64,000 nt of DNA from Callorhinus ursinus (GCF_003265705.1 NW_020312785.1:129524486-129588485), one strand, 5' to 3'; counted from the stretch's first letter, positions 1 through 12,427 are shown. The notes: a model not told the origin generated them from the sequence alone. Numbers and translations are program-made.

Positions 1-1284
1 CACCAGGAAGGCTCTCAAAGGAGGACACACCCACCGTCTCACCTGACATTGAATAAACATGGATAATCCATTTTTCCTAAATAGAAGGATTTTAGAGGTC
101 ATGGCCATATGAGTGGAGGGCAATGCTTGGGGATGTGTCTTGAAGTTGTGTTTACCCGGCAAGCAACTGTTTTTACTAAGTTTATTTGGTATTGTGGGAC
201 ATTGAGCACTGCTGGAGTTTATGGGATGGGGCCAGAGCCCCCTGTCCCACTCTGTCCCCACTCTGGCCTTGCCATTACTCTGTCTGTGGTATCTGGAAAC
301 ACAGCTGCGTGAGGGCAAATGGCCACCCCTTCAGAGTGGTCTGCACCTCAGGCAAGGAGGGCAATGAGGGTGTGGGTCTCCATCGGGTGCCTTGTGCCCC
401 CATTTTGAATATCCTCTCCCTTCTGGAGTTTCCCTTTCCAGACTTAATTTTACCTTTTGGGAATTTTCTCCCCTTTCAAGGTTACCTTTCATGGTCATTT
501 CAATTTGTTATGGAGAACAAAGAAGGTTGGGTACCCAGATGAATTTGTCCCCAATTCTATAACTTCCTAAATCAGCCCCAGTTGTCCTTTGCTGAGGCCT
601 TTGCATTTTAATAGTAAATTTAGGTTCCAGTGAAGTGAATACATAATGGTTGAATTTATGATGATAGTAATAAGAGCTCAAATAGAATAGAGGCAAGGTG
701 TATTTCAAATCATACCACACTATGATCCACCTTTTCCACTTGGTAAAACTAACCCTATTTGGCAGTTTTGTGTAAGAAAAAAGAGGAACAATTTTAAAAG
801 CCAGCACAGTTAGACTGGGAATGGGGCTGGTTAAAAGGGAACATAAGGCTGCAATAAAGATGTGGAAAAAAGTAGTAGCTCATATTTGTGTTGTGGCCCA
901 AATGTTAGTCTGAGTGGATCACCTCCAGGGGCAGAAGGCAGGGACAGAATTCCTCTGCTGGATATGGTGGGCAAGCAACTAGGGCCCCACATAGGAGACA
1001 TCAGCAAATGACTATTGAATGGCAAAGCTATAATTTTCATTTGAGATTTTCGGCGGTCGCTCTAAGTGTTTTGCATTTGGAGAGTGAGATAATACAACCA
1101 GGATCTGTGATTGAAATTGAGCCTAATTTGCTGTGGCTGATTTTTTTTGTTCTTGGTAAAATGATTAGCCTTGACTTCCACCCCATGCACCCCTTTTAAT
1201 ACATATCCAACAATTGCTTTGTGAGGTTCATTTCCGCTCTTCATTTTAACTTATATCCATGCCAAATCCTTGCCCTCTTTTCTC
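1..1284. other. Unassigned sequence, no gene seen
   Basis: I see no repeat family, splice-bounded exon or known motif here. Open frames of up to 118 codons on both strands have no recognisable protein content and overlap one another, as chance frames do. The sequence is ordinary, moderately AT-rich mammalian DNA. Confidence 0.5.
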
Positions 1285-1299
1285 TCTCTTCCATTCTCT

Positions 1300-1496
1300 C
1301 TCTTTTTTTTTTTAAGATTTTTTTATTTATTTGAGAGAGACACAGCGAGAGAGGGAACACAGGCAGGGGGAGTGGGGGAGGCAGAAGCAGGCTTCCCGCA
1401 GAGCAGGGAGCCCGATGTGGGGCTTGATCCCAGGACCCTGGGATCATGACCTGAGCCGAAGGCAGACGCTTAATGACTGAGCAACCCAGGCACCCC
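1300..1496 (-). mobile_element. can-SINE, arctoid type, antisense
   Basis: A nearly full-length tRNA-derived SINE in reverse orientation. It begins with a T-run and 'aagatttttttatttattt' (complement of the A-rich tail), continues through the GA-rich arm, and ends with 'cacccc', the complement of the SINE head. It carries the 'ggatcatgacctgagccgaa' box typical of carnivore SINEs. The target site 'tctcttccattctct' is duplicated exactly at 1285-1299 and 1497-1511, which fixes both ends. The body closely matches the arctoid consensus, so this is one of the younger copies here. Confidence 0.95.
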
Positions 1497-1511
1497 TCTC
1501 TTCCATTCTCT

Positions 1512-2190
1512 TTCCTTCTCTCTCTCCCAGACAAGGTCACTGTGGCATGGGAAGAGTGTGGGTCCTGCCACTTACCAACAGGGGACATTCAGAGTCAAGA
1601 GTCAACGTTCTCAGGGTGGGGACAAGGTCATCCACCTCCAAGTAGAATGTTGACCCATGGTAGTATTCTTCCATCCTTGCGTGCTAGGTTCTGGAGCCAG
1701 AGCCTGAATAAAATCTTATTTTCTGCTCTGAGGACTAGGTGGTAGGCAGTGGTAGGAGTGGGGTTCTTGGGCTTAGACTGAGCTTTAAAACAAAAAAGCC
1801 CCCTGTGAATCTAAAACCATCTGTTACATTCACTTTATTGTCACCCTTGATGGAACTCGGAACAATTTGTAGCCACATAATGTAGTGATAGAAAAGAAGA
1901 AGAAACCATCCAGTAGAAGTTTTATGAGAATCAACTTGATTGCCGCCTAGGTTTACAGAACACTTTCCTCCGAACTACTTTTCTCTGCAGGTGGACCATC
2001 ATCTCTGAACGTTTCTCAGAGTGGAAGCTAGTCTCTTAGGAGGAAGCAGATGGGTGGTTCGAGGAAACGTCTGACACAGCAGGAGAAAGAACTTCAACAG
2101 AGGCCCTGTTGGCCAAAGCAAGCGGTTAAAACTGCCTCTACTGACACCTGGTGGAGAGTAGGGTAGCTTCCCTGGGCCAACGAAAATAAA
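1512..2190. other. Unassigned sequence
   Basis: Single-copy-looking sequence between a SINE and a microsatellite. I recognise no element or coding signal in it. Confidence 0.45.
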
Positions 2191-2201
2191 GTGTGTGTGC
2201 T

Positions 2202-2253
<52 letters not shown>

Positions 2254-2270
2254 CGCGTGCATGTGTGTGT
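2191..2270. repeat. (GT)n/(GC)n microsatellite
   Basis: A GT dinucleotide array with an embedded GC dinucleotide block near 2244-2257. From 2202 to 2270 purines and pyrimidines alternate without a break for 69 bases, the classic composition of potential Z-DNA. The length is likely to vary between individuals. Confidence 0.97.
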
Positions 2271-2529
2271 TGAAGGGACTGGAAACGAATTCATCATGGC
2301 AGGGGAATTAAATAACTCCCGAAGAATGAGGGTACCACGCAGAACCACCAGATGCTTGAATATATAATTGTGGTTAGGTGACTCACTAAGACACATGCGT
2401 GAAAAACAACAAATGAGAATGTGAAAATAAAACATTAGAACTGAAGCAAATGATTTATTATTGATTTCTTAAAAGTGTTTGATGATGAATTAGACAACAA
2501 CAAACAAGAACTCGCTTTCTCCACACCGA

Positions 2530-2548
2530 CCCCCCCCCCCCCCCCCCC
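2530..2548. repeat. Homopolymeric C run
   Basis: Nineteen consecutive C residues. Such runs are prone to sequencing-length error and polymerase slippage, so the exact count should be treated as uncertain. Confidence 0.95.
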
Positions 2549-4194
2549 GCACACTCTGGACAGCTGTTGACAGAGGGAGCATCTACATCCCTGGCAGATG
2601 GGGTTGCCCAGACTGAGCTCACACTCTGCTGCCTCAGTGAGCTCCTTGCAGATTTTTAACCCTCAGGTAAAAAGAATCATCTTCTCTGTGGAGGTGTTGT
2701 GAAGACTGATTTGCTCCTAAAATTCCTTGATGATGAAAACAGATCTCCTAACAAATATTGTTATAATTGCTTACCACTTCTTAAATGCTAAATGGTGGGG
2801 GCAGGGAGGAGGGACTATGTTACAAAGTTCCTACAGAAAGATACTTCATAAACTTTACATTGTCTCCATTCTCCCCTTCATTGGGTTCCTCTTTGATACT
2901 GCTTGATGAAGGTCCTTTGCGCGAACTTTATTGCTAAAGGCGATGGTTTCTTGTGAGGTTGTCATGTGCATAGGGCAGCACGCACAGCTGGGTTTTGCTT
3001 TTGAACAATCTGTTTTAAAGGTGGTTTTCAGGAATGCACCAGAGCAATTATTCGTTCAAATTTGTAAGAATGAATCCATTACATGCAAGTCATGAAGGAA
3101 GGGCTGGGGCATTAATGAGAATTTAAGTTGTTATTTCAAAATAACTACAGGAACCCTAGGGAAGGGTTGAGGCCGGGAGCTGAGGTAGGCAGATCTAGGT
3201 GGGAGATAAGAAGGAAATGCCCCTGAAAGATTCACATAGTTATAATTTTCTTATTTTTTTTATTCCCTGATATCTAAGTTAAAGTTAGAATGTATATTTC
3301 CTCAAATGTGCTGGCTCAAATGTATGATTCTGAGCAGAAAGTGTATGTAAGTCCATATATCCCTCCTCCTGGAGTTAGTGATTCTGGGACGCAGAGATCC
3401 CAACTTTCTCAGTTCATGACGCCGTTAGTGTTTTAGTACTTTCTTCACAATGACCCCAGGTCAAAAGAAACAATGAAACATTCTATTTGTTAAGTAATAA
3501 GGTCCAAACAGCCTAATAGAAGTATTTGTGTGGTGTCTGACAGTCATTGCTGTGTTTCCCTTGAAAATTAAAGACATGCCATTGTGTGACTATGGGTCTG
3601 CCATGGCACTCCCAGGGTGCCTTGGTACAGAGTTTGGGAACCATGGTTGTAACAGTTTCGGGAATCAGTGAAAAGTTCAAGGCTGGGGTTTACATGATCT
3701 CTTTCCACCCTTCACTCTTTGTGAGGCCACGGCCACATAATCTGAACTTTTCTGTTTAATGTTGCTAAGCACGTCAGCCTGGCTTACTACTGTGGAGTAG
3801 AGAATAAGAGAATGAGATGCAGAGTGAGGCCTTTGTAGGATTTAGGCCAGTTTTGGGAACAAACAAGATCTGACCATCAGTCAATAGTGTTTCCTGAGCC
3901 CCTGTCACAGGGGCAGCTGTGATGAAGTCTCTAAAAAGTGAAAGAACATAGCCGTCGCATTGCTTAAGAAGGAGAACGCAGTAAGTCACATTTTCACTGG
4001 GAGTTATGGGGATGCCAACGGTGGCCCAGTAGTAAGTCCTTGGGTGAAAACCTGACAGATGAGCATCAGATGGTAAACATGCCTGAAGAGTCATATGAGT
4101 ATCTCAATAGATCTATAGGTGGCAGGTCACCTGCTTTTCCATCCTGTTCCGTTTCTGAGTTCTATGGGGCAATGAAGCCACATGTAAACTACAC
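2549..4194. other. Unassigned sequence
   Basis: No coding exon or confident repeat is recognised. A short piece near 3590-3645 ('gccatggcactcccagggtgcc', then 'gtttgggaaccatgg') vaguely resembles the ends of hAT-type elements, but too weakly to call. Confidence 0.4.
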
Positions 4195-4379
4195 TAGTGA
4201 TTCTCAAACTTTGGCAAGCACCTGGAGGGCTTGTTAAAACAGATTGCTGGGCTCCACCCCCAAAGCTTCTGATTGAACCAGTCTTGGGTGGAGGGGTGTG
4301 GAGCTGAGGGTCGGCATTTCTAACAAGTTCCCAGGTGATCTGACTATACTCTCCAGGGATCTTGTGTTGGGAGCCACCA
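4195..4379 (+). mobile_element. MER5A-type hAT-Charlie DNA transposon
   Basis: A non-autonomous hAT element of about 185 bp. It starts at the 'agtgattctcaaac' terminus, continues with 'cacctggagggcttgttaaa' and the 'gctgggctccaccccca' core, then 'ttctaacaagttcccaggtg', and ends in a degraded inverted terminus. Length and order fit MER5A, an old eutherian family. It encodes no transposase. Confidence 0.85.
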
Positions 4380-5232
4380 GCCTACATGATTTGGGAACAA
4401 GTGAGAGAAATCAAGGTGCCACCTTGGGAGGCTGCACTGCCAGTGGGCAGGAAACCCCACTTCTCCATTCCTGACCAGCACAGTTGGCCTTGTCTAGAAC
4501 GTTAAAGTGAAAGGTGCTTACCAAGGTACCAGCTCTGATGGTAGACAGTGAGCTACCTTCTCCAAAAACGCCACTTGTGTTTTAAGTGGGCACCTTTGAA
4601 TCGGAGACACTCAAGTCTTATAGTATTAAAGCGACAACGAGACATGGCATAGGAAGAAGCTTTGCATTTCCAAAGAGGTTGGCTTTGCCCTCTGCTTACA
4701 GTAAGTATGGGGCTCAACCATGGAGGCTGCAGGGAAAGTGGTTCTTAATCTCAAGAAGGGGGTTCACAGCAGAATCGGCTCAGAAACCTTGCTCACCTCA
4801 CCATCTCCAGGCCTGGACCCAGGCCTGTGTGCCTAGAAGAAGCTGATTCTGTTGAGAATTTCTGCTCAGGAGAGAAGTGCTTGAGTATGAACACAACTGT
4901 GGAGGTAGGTCCCTCTACTGACATTCTCTTATTCCCTGATGCCATTCACCTGCTGCTGTGAGTCCCTGGACACAGCCCTGCTCTATTATGTCCTGTTTGA
5001 CTTTACAGGCCTGTAGAGAACTCTCTACCCCTGCCTCGTGCCATCCTTCCCAGTGGTGGCAAAATCATGCCCAGTGGGGCTTATCCAAAGCACACTGATA
5101 ATCAAAAACCACTGGCTATGGACCGGAGAACACATTTCAAAGGTGGCAACAAATCCCTTGCACCTTACCAGTGGACTTCCATACTCATCCCACTCGCACC
5201 CCCCTTCTCCTGCCCAGGTGCTTATTTCCTTA
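4380..5232. other. Unassigned sequence between two MER5A copies
   Basis: I see nothing I can name here. Several in-frame stretches of 60-100 codons exist on the plus strand but lack any recognisable domain, and one runs on into the next MER5A, so they are most likely chance frames. Confidence 0.4.
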
Positions 5233-5418
5233 GCTTCTCAAAGTGTGGCTCCCAGACCAGCAGCATCAGCATCACCCAGGAACGCATTAGAAGGTAGATG
5301 CTCAGGCCCTACCCCAGACTCACTAAATCAGAAACTCTGAGGGTGGGGCCAGCAGCCTTGTTTTTAGCAAGCCCTCCAGGCAATGCATCTGGTGCCTGCA
5401 GGAGTTTGAGAACCACTC
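5233..5418 (-). mobile_element. MER5A-type hAT-Charlie DNA transposon, antisense
   Basis: The reverse complement of the MER5A layout. It opens with 'cttctcaaagtgtggctccc', then 'agcagcatcagcatcaccc', then 'actaaatcagaaactctgag', and closes with 'gtttgagaaccact'. Both termini are recognisable, so the copy is near complete. Confidence 0.88.
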
Positions 5419-5479
5419 ACTGCTTTGTAGCATCCCTACACTTGCCTGACCATTACCAAGGACCAGAAGCTAAAAGGTA

Positions 5480-5570
5480 GGGACCACCCTCCTTCCTCTC
5501 CCCACGCGCTGGCCCAGGGATCAGCACATACATAGCAGGTACTCCAGAAGCACTTGTTAGTGACTGGAGC
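5480..5570 (+). mobile_element. L2 3' end fragment
   Basis: A short match to the terminal L2 pattern (lead-in around 'ggcccagggatcagcacata', then 'gcaggtactccagaagcac'). It is diverged and only tail-length, and could instead be a MIR 3' end, which shares this terminal motif. Confidence 0.45.
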
Positions 5571-6514
5571 TAGGACAGCTCTGCTTCCTGATCAGGAGGG
5601 AATAAACCCACTCTGGCCCTGGCCTGCCACCTCCGAGAGGGTGCCAACGCTGCATCTAAATCATCTCGCATTTCTTCTGGGTTGTATTTTCCATATTTAT
5701 AAATCAGCTTTCCCTAAATTCTCTCCAAGATTTTTACATTCCTTCCAGCTCAGGAAGCCAAAAACAAGATGCCGTGGTTTAGCCAGTGTGTTTCCTGCTG
5801 GTGGCGGGGGGAGGGGGGAGGCCATTTCTGCATGTTTCTTAAATTCCATCCTCCCAGCACTGTGATTATTTTCTGAACAATAGAATGAGATTGCTGATTC
5901 ATGCTCAGCTCACGGCGGCTCCAGGCATCTTTTTTTCCTGCTGTACTTGTGCCGATACAACACAATAATGTTCTATTCATCCCTCTGAATTAGAAATGCC
6001 AACAGCTCAGATATGCAACTGGGGGCTACCGCCCCACCTTATTTAAAGGCTTCCCACAAATAACACATTTTGAAATATTATATGGCATTCACTTTGAGCC
6101 ATTTGGCTCGGGCAAGGATGGTTAGACCTTATCTTTTCATCAGCCGCTCCTTGCACAATGCCAGGCACACTGTAACTACATGGTTGAATGTCTCACATAC
6201 TCACTTCCCGAGGTTCAAGCCTTATCCTTCTATTCTGCCCTGATAGATGACAACAAGCCCTCTGTCAAGTGTGGGGAGAAAGCCCAGCTCTCACGTTCAG
6301 GCTCATGTTCGGATCCAGTCAAAGAAGGGGACCGACGTCCTTAACTTCATGCGGCCTCAGCCTCTTTGCACATTGCCTCCTGCTCCGGCCCTGGCCCTCC
6401 CACAGCCATGAGGTCTCTGGTCTCTCTGAAGAGCTGCACAGCTTTGCCAGGGGTGGCCGGGGCCAGCTGTGGGGTTTTGTTTCCCAGCTGCAAAGTTGGA
6501 CCGGTGAGACCGCT
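5571..6514. other. Unassigned sequence
   Basis: No gene or confident repeat. The interval is unremarkable apart from a short G-run at about 5803-5819. Confidence 0.4.
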
Positions 6515-6690
6515 TAGAGCTCCTAAAACACGAATATCAACCTGAGCTGCGTATCGAATCACCTGGGTGGCTTTGCAAAGTCCCAGTGCCCAGGCTGTAA
6601 CCTCAAACAGTTCAAACTCAGGCCTCAGTTTTGTAAAGCTGCCCAAGAGGTTCAGATGCGCAGCCAAAGTTGAGCACCACTGCTCTGAAG
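6515..6690 (+). mobile_element. MER5-group hAT-Charlie element
   Basis: It contains 'gaatcacctgggtggcttt', a diverged core, 'taaagctgcccaagaggttc' and a terminal 'gagcaccactg'. This is the MER5B-like arrangement, the same family as the duplicated copy near 60.2 kb. A 161-codon reverse-strand frame runs across this element and is not a gene. Confidence 0.7.
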
Positions 6691-6789
6691 TAGCCTCTAA
6701 AATAGCGTCTGGGGGGCCTCCCTGTTCCGTTCTTTCTCCCTCTGGATCTCCTTTCAACATGGCAGTCCGAATGGTCCTTTGAGAATATA

Positions 6790-7320
6790 TAAGCAGTGGG
6801 TGAGCTCTCTGCTTGAAGCCCCGCTGGGGCACCCATCAGCTGCCCCATTTGACTCTCTGTCATGGTCTCCTACTTGGCTCCCTACTCCAGCTCCACCAAC
6901 TCCTTGCTGTTCCTGGAACATGTTATCCTTGTCCCCACCAGAGAGCCTGTGCACTGGGATTGTTCCTCTGCCCAAAAGGCCCGACCCCCGGACACCTGCT
7001 CAGGTCCCTCCCTTACCTCCACTAAGTCTTACAAACCTTACCTCTCATGGATGCCTATCTTGACCACCCCACTCCCTGCTGACTTGCGCCTTCCCCATAC
7101 CCCGCATCCTGCTCTGCTCTTGCTTTCCACACAGCATGTAGCATGTCTTAACACGCTGCGCACTTTCTTTTCTTCTTCTTGTTGCTTATTGTTCTGTCTC
7201 CCTGTGCTAGGAGGTCAGCTCCTTGAGGCCAGTGGTCTTTGTCTTGTTCACTGATTACCCCAAGTGCTCAGACAGTGTGTGGCACATGGCAGACCCTTAA
7301 TAAATACTTGTGAAATGAAA
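6790..7320 (+). mobile_element. L2 LINE, 3' region
   Basis: A degraded L2 3' portion, with the '...cctctgccc...' lead-in, the conserved 'gaggtcagctccttgaggcc' box, the 'gtgtgtggcacatggcagac' box and the terminal 'aataaatacttgtgaaatga'. L2 is an ancient CR1-clade LINE, extinct in placental mammals. The plus-strand frames seen here are translations of this relic. Confidence 0.85.
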
Positions 7321-7484
7321 AACGATGTTCTCCTCCATAGGTGGTGGTGGAGACGGGGGCTGAATGGAGGAGGGAAGGCTCAGTGAGGCATGAAGAAAAT
7401 GAATTTTCTCAAGAATGACAGATTTTGAGGGAACACTTATCATTTGATTCTAATTATAAGTCAAGGGAAGGGACCGCCAGGCAA

Positions 7485-7755
7485 TGTCTGGGTTAAAAAG
7501 AAATCACATGGATACAGAAAGCAGATGAGTGGTTATCTCGGGCAGGGCAGGGGGGGTGTGTGGCGGGTTGGCGCAGGGACGGGAGTGACTGCTAATGGGA
7601 GCAAGTGTTTTTTGGGGGTGATGGAGGTGCCCTAAGATGAGATTAGGGTGAGAGCTGCACGACTCTGTGAAAATACTAAAATCCACTGAATTGTACACTT
7701 CCAGTGCATGGACTCTGTTGCGTGAATTATGTCTCAATAAAACTGTTAAAAATGC
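7485..7755 (+). mobile_element. L1M 3' UTR fragment
   Basis: It has the mammalian L1M tail pattern: 'agtgactgctaatgggagc', 'gctgcacgactctgtgaaaa', 'aatccactgaattgtacac', and the polyadenylation region 'gtctcaataaaactgttaaa'. It is 5'-truncated and of moderate age. Confidence 0.9.
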
Positions 7756-8634
7756 ACACTTAACTGAAGCAGCCTACAGTGTCAAATCTAAAGCTGAAAA
7801 AGAAACATAGGCTGTTATTATTTCTTATCAGTCATCTGGATTTTCCCTGGCCTGAGTTTGGAATCGGAGCTGGGAGAGCCTTCCTTAGCTCTCATGGGCT
7901 GCCAGAGACATCTATTAGTCTGTAAAGAAATGCAAACAATATTTTTGAGCAAGGTTTAACTCAAGAGTAATTTATTTGGATTAAATGCCTTTCCCTTAAT
8001 AACTTCCACACCTCCCCAAATTCTGGTCTTTTTTAGGACCAGCAGTTTTGGAAAGCAAGCAGCCTCTTTGTGTGAAACCGAGCTTAGCACGGATTGGACA
8101 CTTTTGAACTTGTAATGCCAAGAAAGACTCTAGCCATGTTGACATTTACCATCTACAGATAGCCACTTGTCCCACACATCACAGATTTCTGTTTGTCTGC
8201 AGCTATGAACTGAGATGCTCCTTAGCTAGTAGTCCTGTGAACCTTCTTTCAACTCACTGATGTTCTGGTTATCTAGTAACAACATGTATGGAACAATGAC
8301 AGCATGTGATGATTAAAATGATGGATAGAGACAGCTCAATGAGGACCATTCTCCCTCCCCTGGGGAGCTCAACAGCACACTCTGTTAGGCTAGGAAGGGC
8401 GAAACATTCCTTCTGCTCGCCTGCCCATTTCTCTGCTCACAATCTTGACATGAGCTTGCCCAAGCACAGAGGGTCTGGTTGAAAGGTCAGAAGGCTGCTC
8501 AGAGTCCTGGCTTCAAACATTTCACTAGGCAGTCCCTAAGATGTGAGCAATGCTGTGATATAGGAAGATTCTTGGGGACTGTTAGGTCTCCAAGAAATTC
8601 CTGAGGACACAGCCAATATCTCATCAATAGCCAA
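7756..8634. other. Unassigned sequence
   Basis: Non-repetitive-looking DNA without a recognised exon or element. Confidence 0.4.
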
Positions 8635-8795
8635 ATTGAAGGAAGAGACACTCACAGTTATTTTCTGCTCATTGATGAAACAGAAGGTTAGAGAGACAGA
8701 GAAACTTGCCCTGTATCTCCCAGCTGGGGTGAGGAGGAGTTGGGATGCCAACCCAGAGCCAGTGCTCTTGATTGCTGAGACACTGCTTCCCACCC
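8635..8795 (-). mobile_element. MIR fragment, antisense
   Basis: Reverse-complement MIR core: 'tgatgaaacagaaggttaga', then 'gaaacttgccctgtatctcc', then the 'gatgccaacccagagccagtg' region ending near 'gacactgcttcc'. This tRNA-derived SINE is mobilised by L2 and older than the eutherian radiation. Confidence 0.7.
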
Positions 8796-9179
8796 ACCAG
8801 ATGCACATCACTCAGCTGGGTGCCATGATGGGCGCAGGGATGACCAAGGCATCCTCGTTCCCTCTGCTAGCACTGTCCAGTAGAGATGACAGAACCTAAT
8901 GGTTTTAATTAGAGGATGTCATATTTGGTACTCTTAGTAGAAGTGCAAAGGGCCATGGAAGTGAAATGTGTGTGGGAGGGTTACCAAAAAAACCCAACTC
9001 TTCAAAACATAGATGCTCTGCAAGTCATTACGCCATCCTTGCAATGGGGGTCATGTGAGTCTTCCTGGTCAAGATCCAGCTGTGAACTGAGGGTCTTTCA
9101 GAATGTGGGTTGTGCATAGGGTGGGTGTTTGGGCTAAAAAAATTCTGACCATGCAATCTGGATGCTTGGACAGAGTATC
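8796..9179. other. Unassigned sequence
   Basis: About 380 bases with no repeat family or coding signal I can identify. Confidence 0.4.
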
Positions 9180-9415
9180 TACATCAGCTTGTTTTAGTAT
9201 CATTTGTACACTTGTCCTCTGGGAAAAAGACAGTATGTCTCTTACAGAGATGTTACGAAGATTAAATGAGTTGATACAAGAGACGAGCGCATTTACCAAG
9301 TGCCTCCCACAAGCCAGGCCTGTGTTCCCCTCTCTGGAGTTCCTGTCTCTGTGACACATAGGACGGGGCCTTACATGTAGTAAGTGCTCAATAAGTGTGA
9401 GTTGTTATTGTTATG
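9180..9415 (+). mobile_element. MIR fragment
   Basis: Forward MIR 3' half: 'gttacgaagattaaatgagt', then 'ggggccttacatgtagtaag' and 'tgctcaataagtgtgagttg'. The 5' half is too diverged to place its start accurately. Confidence 0.7.
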
Positions 9416-10484
9416 TCTCATTAATCATAGATTCTAGAAAATTGAGTACCAGCTATTAGGACTTAACTGCACAAGGTCCTGGTTATTTTGTTGTGCAATG
9501 AGAGAGGAGCTGGCTTGTTCTCTTCTGGGGGTGGCTGAGGTGGGTGGAAAGGGAGTAAGGGAGAAGAGAGCTCACTAAGTGTCATTGCTATCTGGGGAGA
9601 ACTTGGTTTACTCCCTACATGGTTGTAGTTTACAAAAAGGGCACAGTATTAGACATACTATTCGTCAGGGCACAACAATTTTTCACAAAACAGTTGGCAA
9701 TATTAGGAAAGCATGGGATTTCCATTCTCTAGCCTGATATTGTGTAAAAGATTTGATAAGAGGATAACCCTGTTCTCTGAGGGAGCAGCATTTGTAAAAC
9801 TGACTTAAGCAGTGTTGAAACAGTTAATGAGTACCATTTGGGTGTTCTCTGTTGGTACTTCAACCAATGCTTTCTCTGTGAGAGAACGTTTAAATCAATA
9901 TTTTTCTACTTCCCCTCAAAAACATAGTTTTGGCCTAAAAATGATAGTTTTAATGGATGTGATTTGGTACACTTCAGTTCTACCATCTTACTATCTCTAG
10001 AGTCATGAAAAAGCTTATTGTAAACAAGACCCACTTGCCTACCCATTTTCTTATATGAAAGACCCTGGGCCTTGGTCATTAGCTTGCATTGTGGATTTTA
10101 CCGGCCATAGATAGGAATGTATCACAGGATTTTCAGGAGAAATAAGTTCAAGTGATTGGAAAACAAAGATTTCCAGAAAAAGAGAAATCAGCCAGTTTCT
10201 AAAACACCAAATAAATGAGATTCTCCCATGAAATGCACAAATGTGTACCAAGAGCTACCAGGAGCTCTTCTTAGCTCCAGCGCAAAGGCCAACTAGATCC
10301 AACATGGGCCTTGGCTTTGTAGTAAAATCTATAACAAATAAAGAGTTTCTCTTCGTATTTGATGAAATTGAATAGAGAAAAAAAAGAATATGATATTTAT
10401 GTCAACATGTTAATATATTACTTACACCATGCACCTGAACATGTCTATATGGTTCTCTAAAAAGTAAGGATTATAATGACAGCG
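9416..10484. other. Unassigned AT-rich sequence
   Basis: No element or exon is recognised. AT-rich stretches and short chance frames only. Confidence 0.4.
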
Positions 10485-10755
10485 ATAATAGTGATAGTAT
10501 GTAACATTTATGGAGTGCTTACTACATGCTTGCCATTCTGCCAAGTGTCCTGCATACACCGCCTCCCTTATTACTCTCAACAACCTATGACATAGGTGGT
10601 CCCATCCCCATTCCACAGTTAGGGAATCTAAAGTTAACAGATGTGACCCCTTTGCCCAAGGTCATAAAGATTTTTAAATGGGAGAGCCAGGAATTGAACC
10701 CAGGTCTTGTGGATCCAGGCTTTAGGCTGTAAACCACTACACTTGTCTGCCTTTT
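10485..10755 (-). mobile_element. MIR, near full length, antisense
   Basis: A well-preserved reverse MIR: 'aacatttatggagtgcttac', then 'ccccattccacagttaggga', then 'cctttgcccaaggtcataaa', then 'gaattgaacccaggtcttgt', ending at 'taaaccactacactt'. Nearly all of the roughly 260-bp family length is represented. Confidence 0.9.
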
Positions 10756-12427
10756 ACAAGAATAATAGTGGTTACATGCATTCATAGCACCTTTTTACAT
10801 AAGTTACATGATCCGATGTTCACAACCCTCATTTTATTATATCTTTTTACAAATGGGACCCTGAGACTCCTATGTTAAATGTCTAAAGGTAAAGACTGGA
10901 ATATGGGAAAAGCAAAGTTATGTCCCCTGACCCCTAAGCCAAGTTTGTTTTTGAAGAATCTGAGCTTAAATCTTTTCTAAATGGAAGGTCCTGACCATGA
11001 ATTGTCGATATTGCTACCTATGTAGTCAAAAGCTGAGCAACAATTGCACCTATGGGGTATTTAAAAAAAAAAAAACATACAATTTCTAGCTCAGAATATT
11101 AGGCAGCTGAAATTTTAATATCTAGAACACAGGGTTTGGACAGGTTGACACAAATGATTTGAAAAGTTCACTCGTGAAGAGTCTGAGAGTCTCTCACATG
11201 CCCAGCACAGCATTAGCAAGACACACATTACCTAAGAAGCAGGCAGACATTTCTTGTTAGATGTGAGACATTTTCTGAGTTCAATAAAGGTTACGTGGTT
11301 GTTCAGAAAATTAGAAGTTCTATTAATAATCGCTGCTCCTTTTGATTGAGGATATTGTTCCTATTATTCTATAGTTGAGTTCAGGAGAATAAGCCTTACA
11401 AATACACCAAATGGGGAGGAGTGTGTGAAAATGAACTGCCCTTGAGTCCTAACCCCTCTTACGCCACCAGCCTCCATCCCATATCGATGCTGCCAGAAAC
11501 GTTTATAAAGGGCTTACCAATGAACAGTTCCTTAATAAAGGAAAGGTGCTTTTCGTGAAATGCTAAGAGACAGCTGGAAATGGGACACTGGTAGTTGCTC
11601 AAAGGGAAAGTTTGGAACAGTACAATGGACAAAGCCGGCTGACTGCTCCTTACAAAAACGGCCCACTTTCCAACCCAAAAGCTGAGTGCCGGTTGGTTAC
11701 CAATTGCCCCTCAGCTCCAAAGCCATGCTTCTATTCTCTGCTCTGTGTTTCTGGGGCCGGGACTTGGCAAACTCTCCCACAGTCTCTTGCCCGAGGGCAT
11801 TCTATTTGATTCTGCCACGAGGAGGCACTAGAGGGAGAGGGGAAGGTGAGAAGAGAGAAGGCATTTCCCTCTTTTTCATGACCACCACCCCCACGCCCCC
11901 GCCTTTCCCCTCATGAGCACCTGCCAGCAGCGGCTACTGGTGGGAACCTCCTATGTCTTTTGGCATTTCCAGAAGCAGTCTCTCTGTACCCCACAGAGGT
12001 TCTAGCAGCAGCTGGTTGGAGCCCTTTCCCAGCGCCCTGAGGGCCAGCTCCTCAGGACAACTGCCCTGAGCTGGAGCCTAGTAACCATGTCTCTAAGGGT
12101 GAGAGCTGCCTCTCGCAGCTAGGTTTCTTCACCTTGCTTCTTGCTCTTTTGGTGCTCCAGCCCTGGTGCAATAACCAATTGCTTGTAGCAGATCCTTCTG
12201 GCAGTTGCCTGTGGATGGCATGACCCGGCCCCAGGTTGCATGTTGGCAGCAGGTGCAGTGCCATGCCACATTAGAGCCCCAGAACCAGTGGCACTGACCG
12301 AATTCAAATGTGCTCCTGCTAAGTGTGAGAAATTGTTCTTTCCAGCCAAGAACTGAGTAGCGGTGAGAAATGACAACCCCCGGAGGTGAAGGGTAGTTAG
12401 AGTGGAAGACTTCAAAGGGTTACGTTT
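10756..12427. other. Unassigned sequence, GC-richer in its second half
   Basis: The first 900 bases are AT-rich and featureless. The part from about 11820 to 12420 is distinctly GC-richer and could be an old LTR or another relic. I cannot match it to a named family, and it has no coding signal beyond overlapping short frames. Confidence 0.35.

Noticed and set aside
1241..1588. Minus-strand frame of 115 codons across a SINE
   Set aside because: It is a translation of the can-SINE and its flanks. A similar peptide recurs at 56989-57171 for the same reason.
1999..2435. Histidine/threonine-rich frames
   Set aside because: These are simply the GT/CA microsatellite translated.
6347..6832. 161-codon minus-strand open frame, the longest in the window
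   Set aside because: It runs through a MER5-group transposon and the edge of an L2 relic, overlaps several other frames, and contains no recognisable domain. Its length is compatible with chance in a GC-richer patch.
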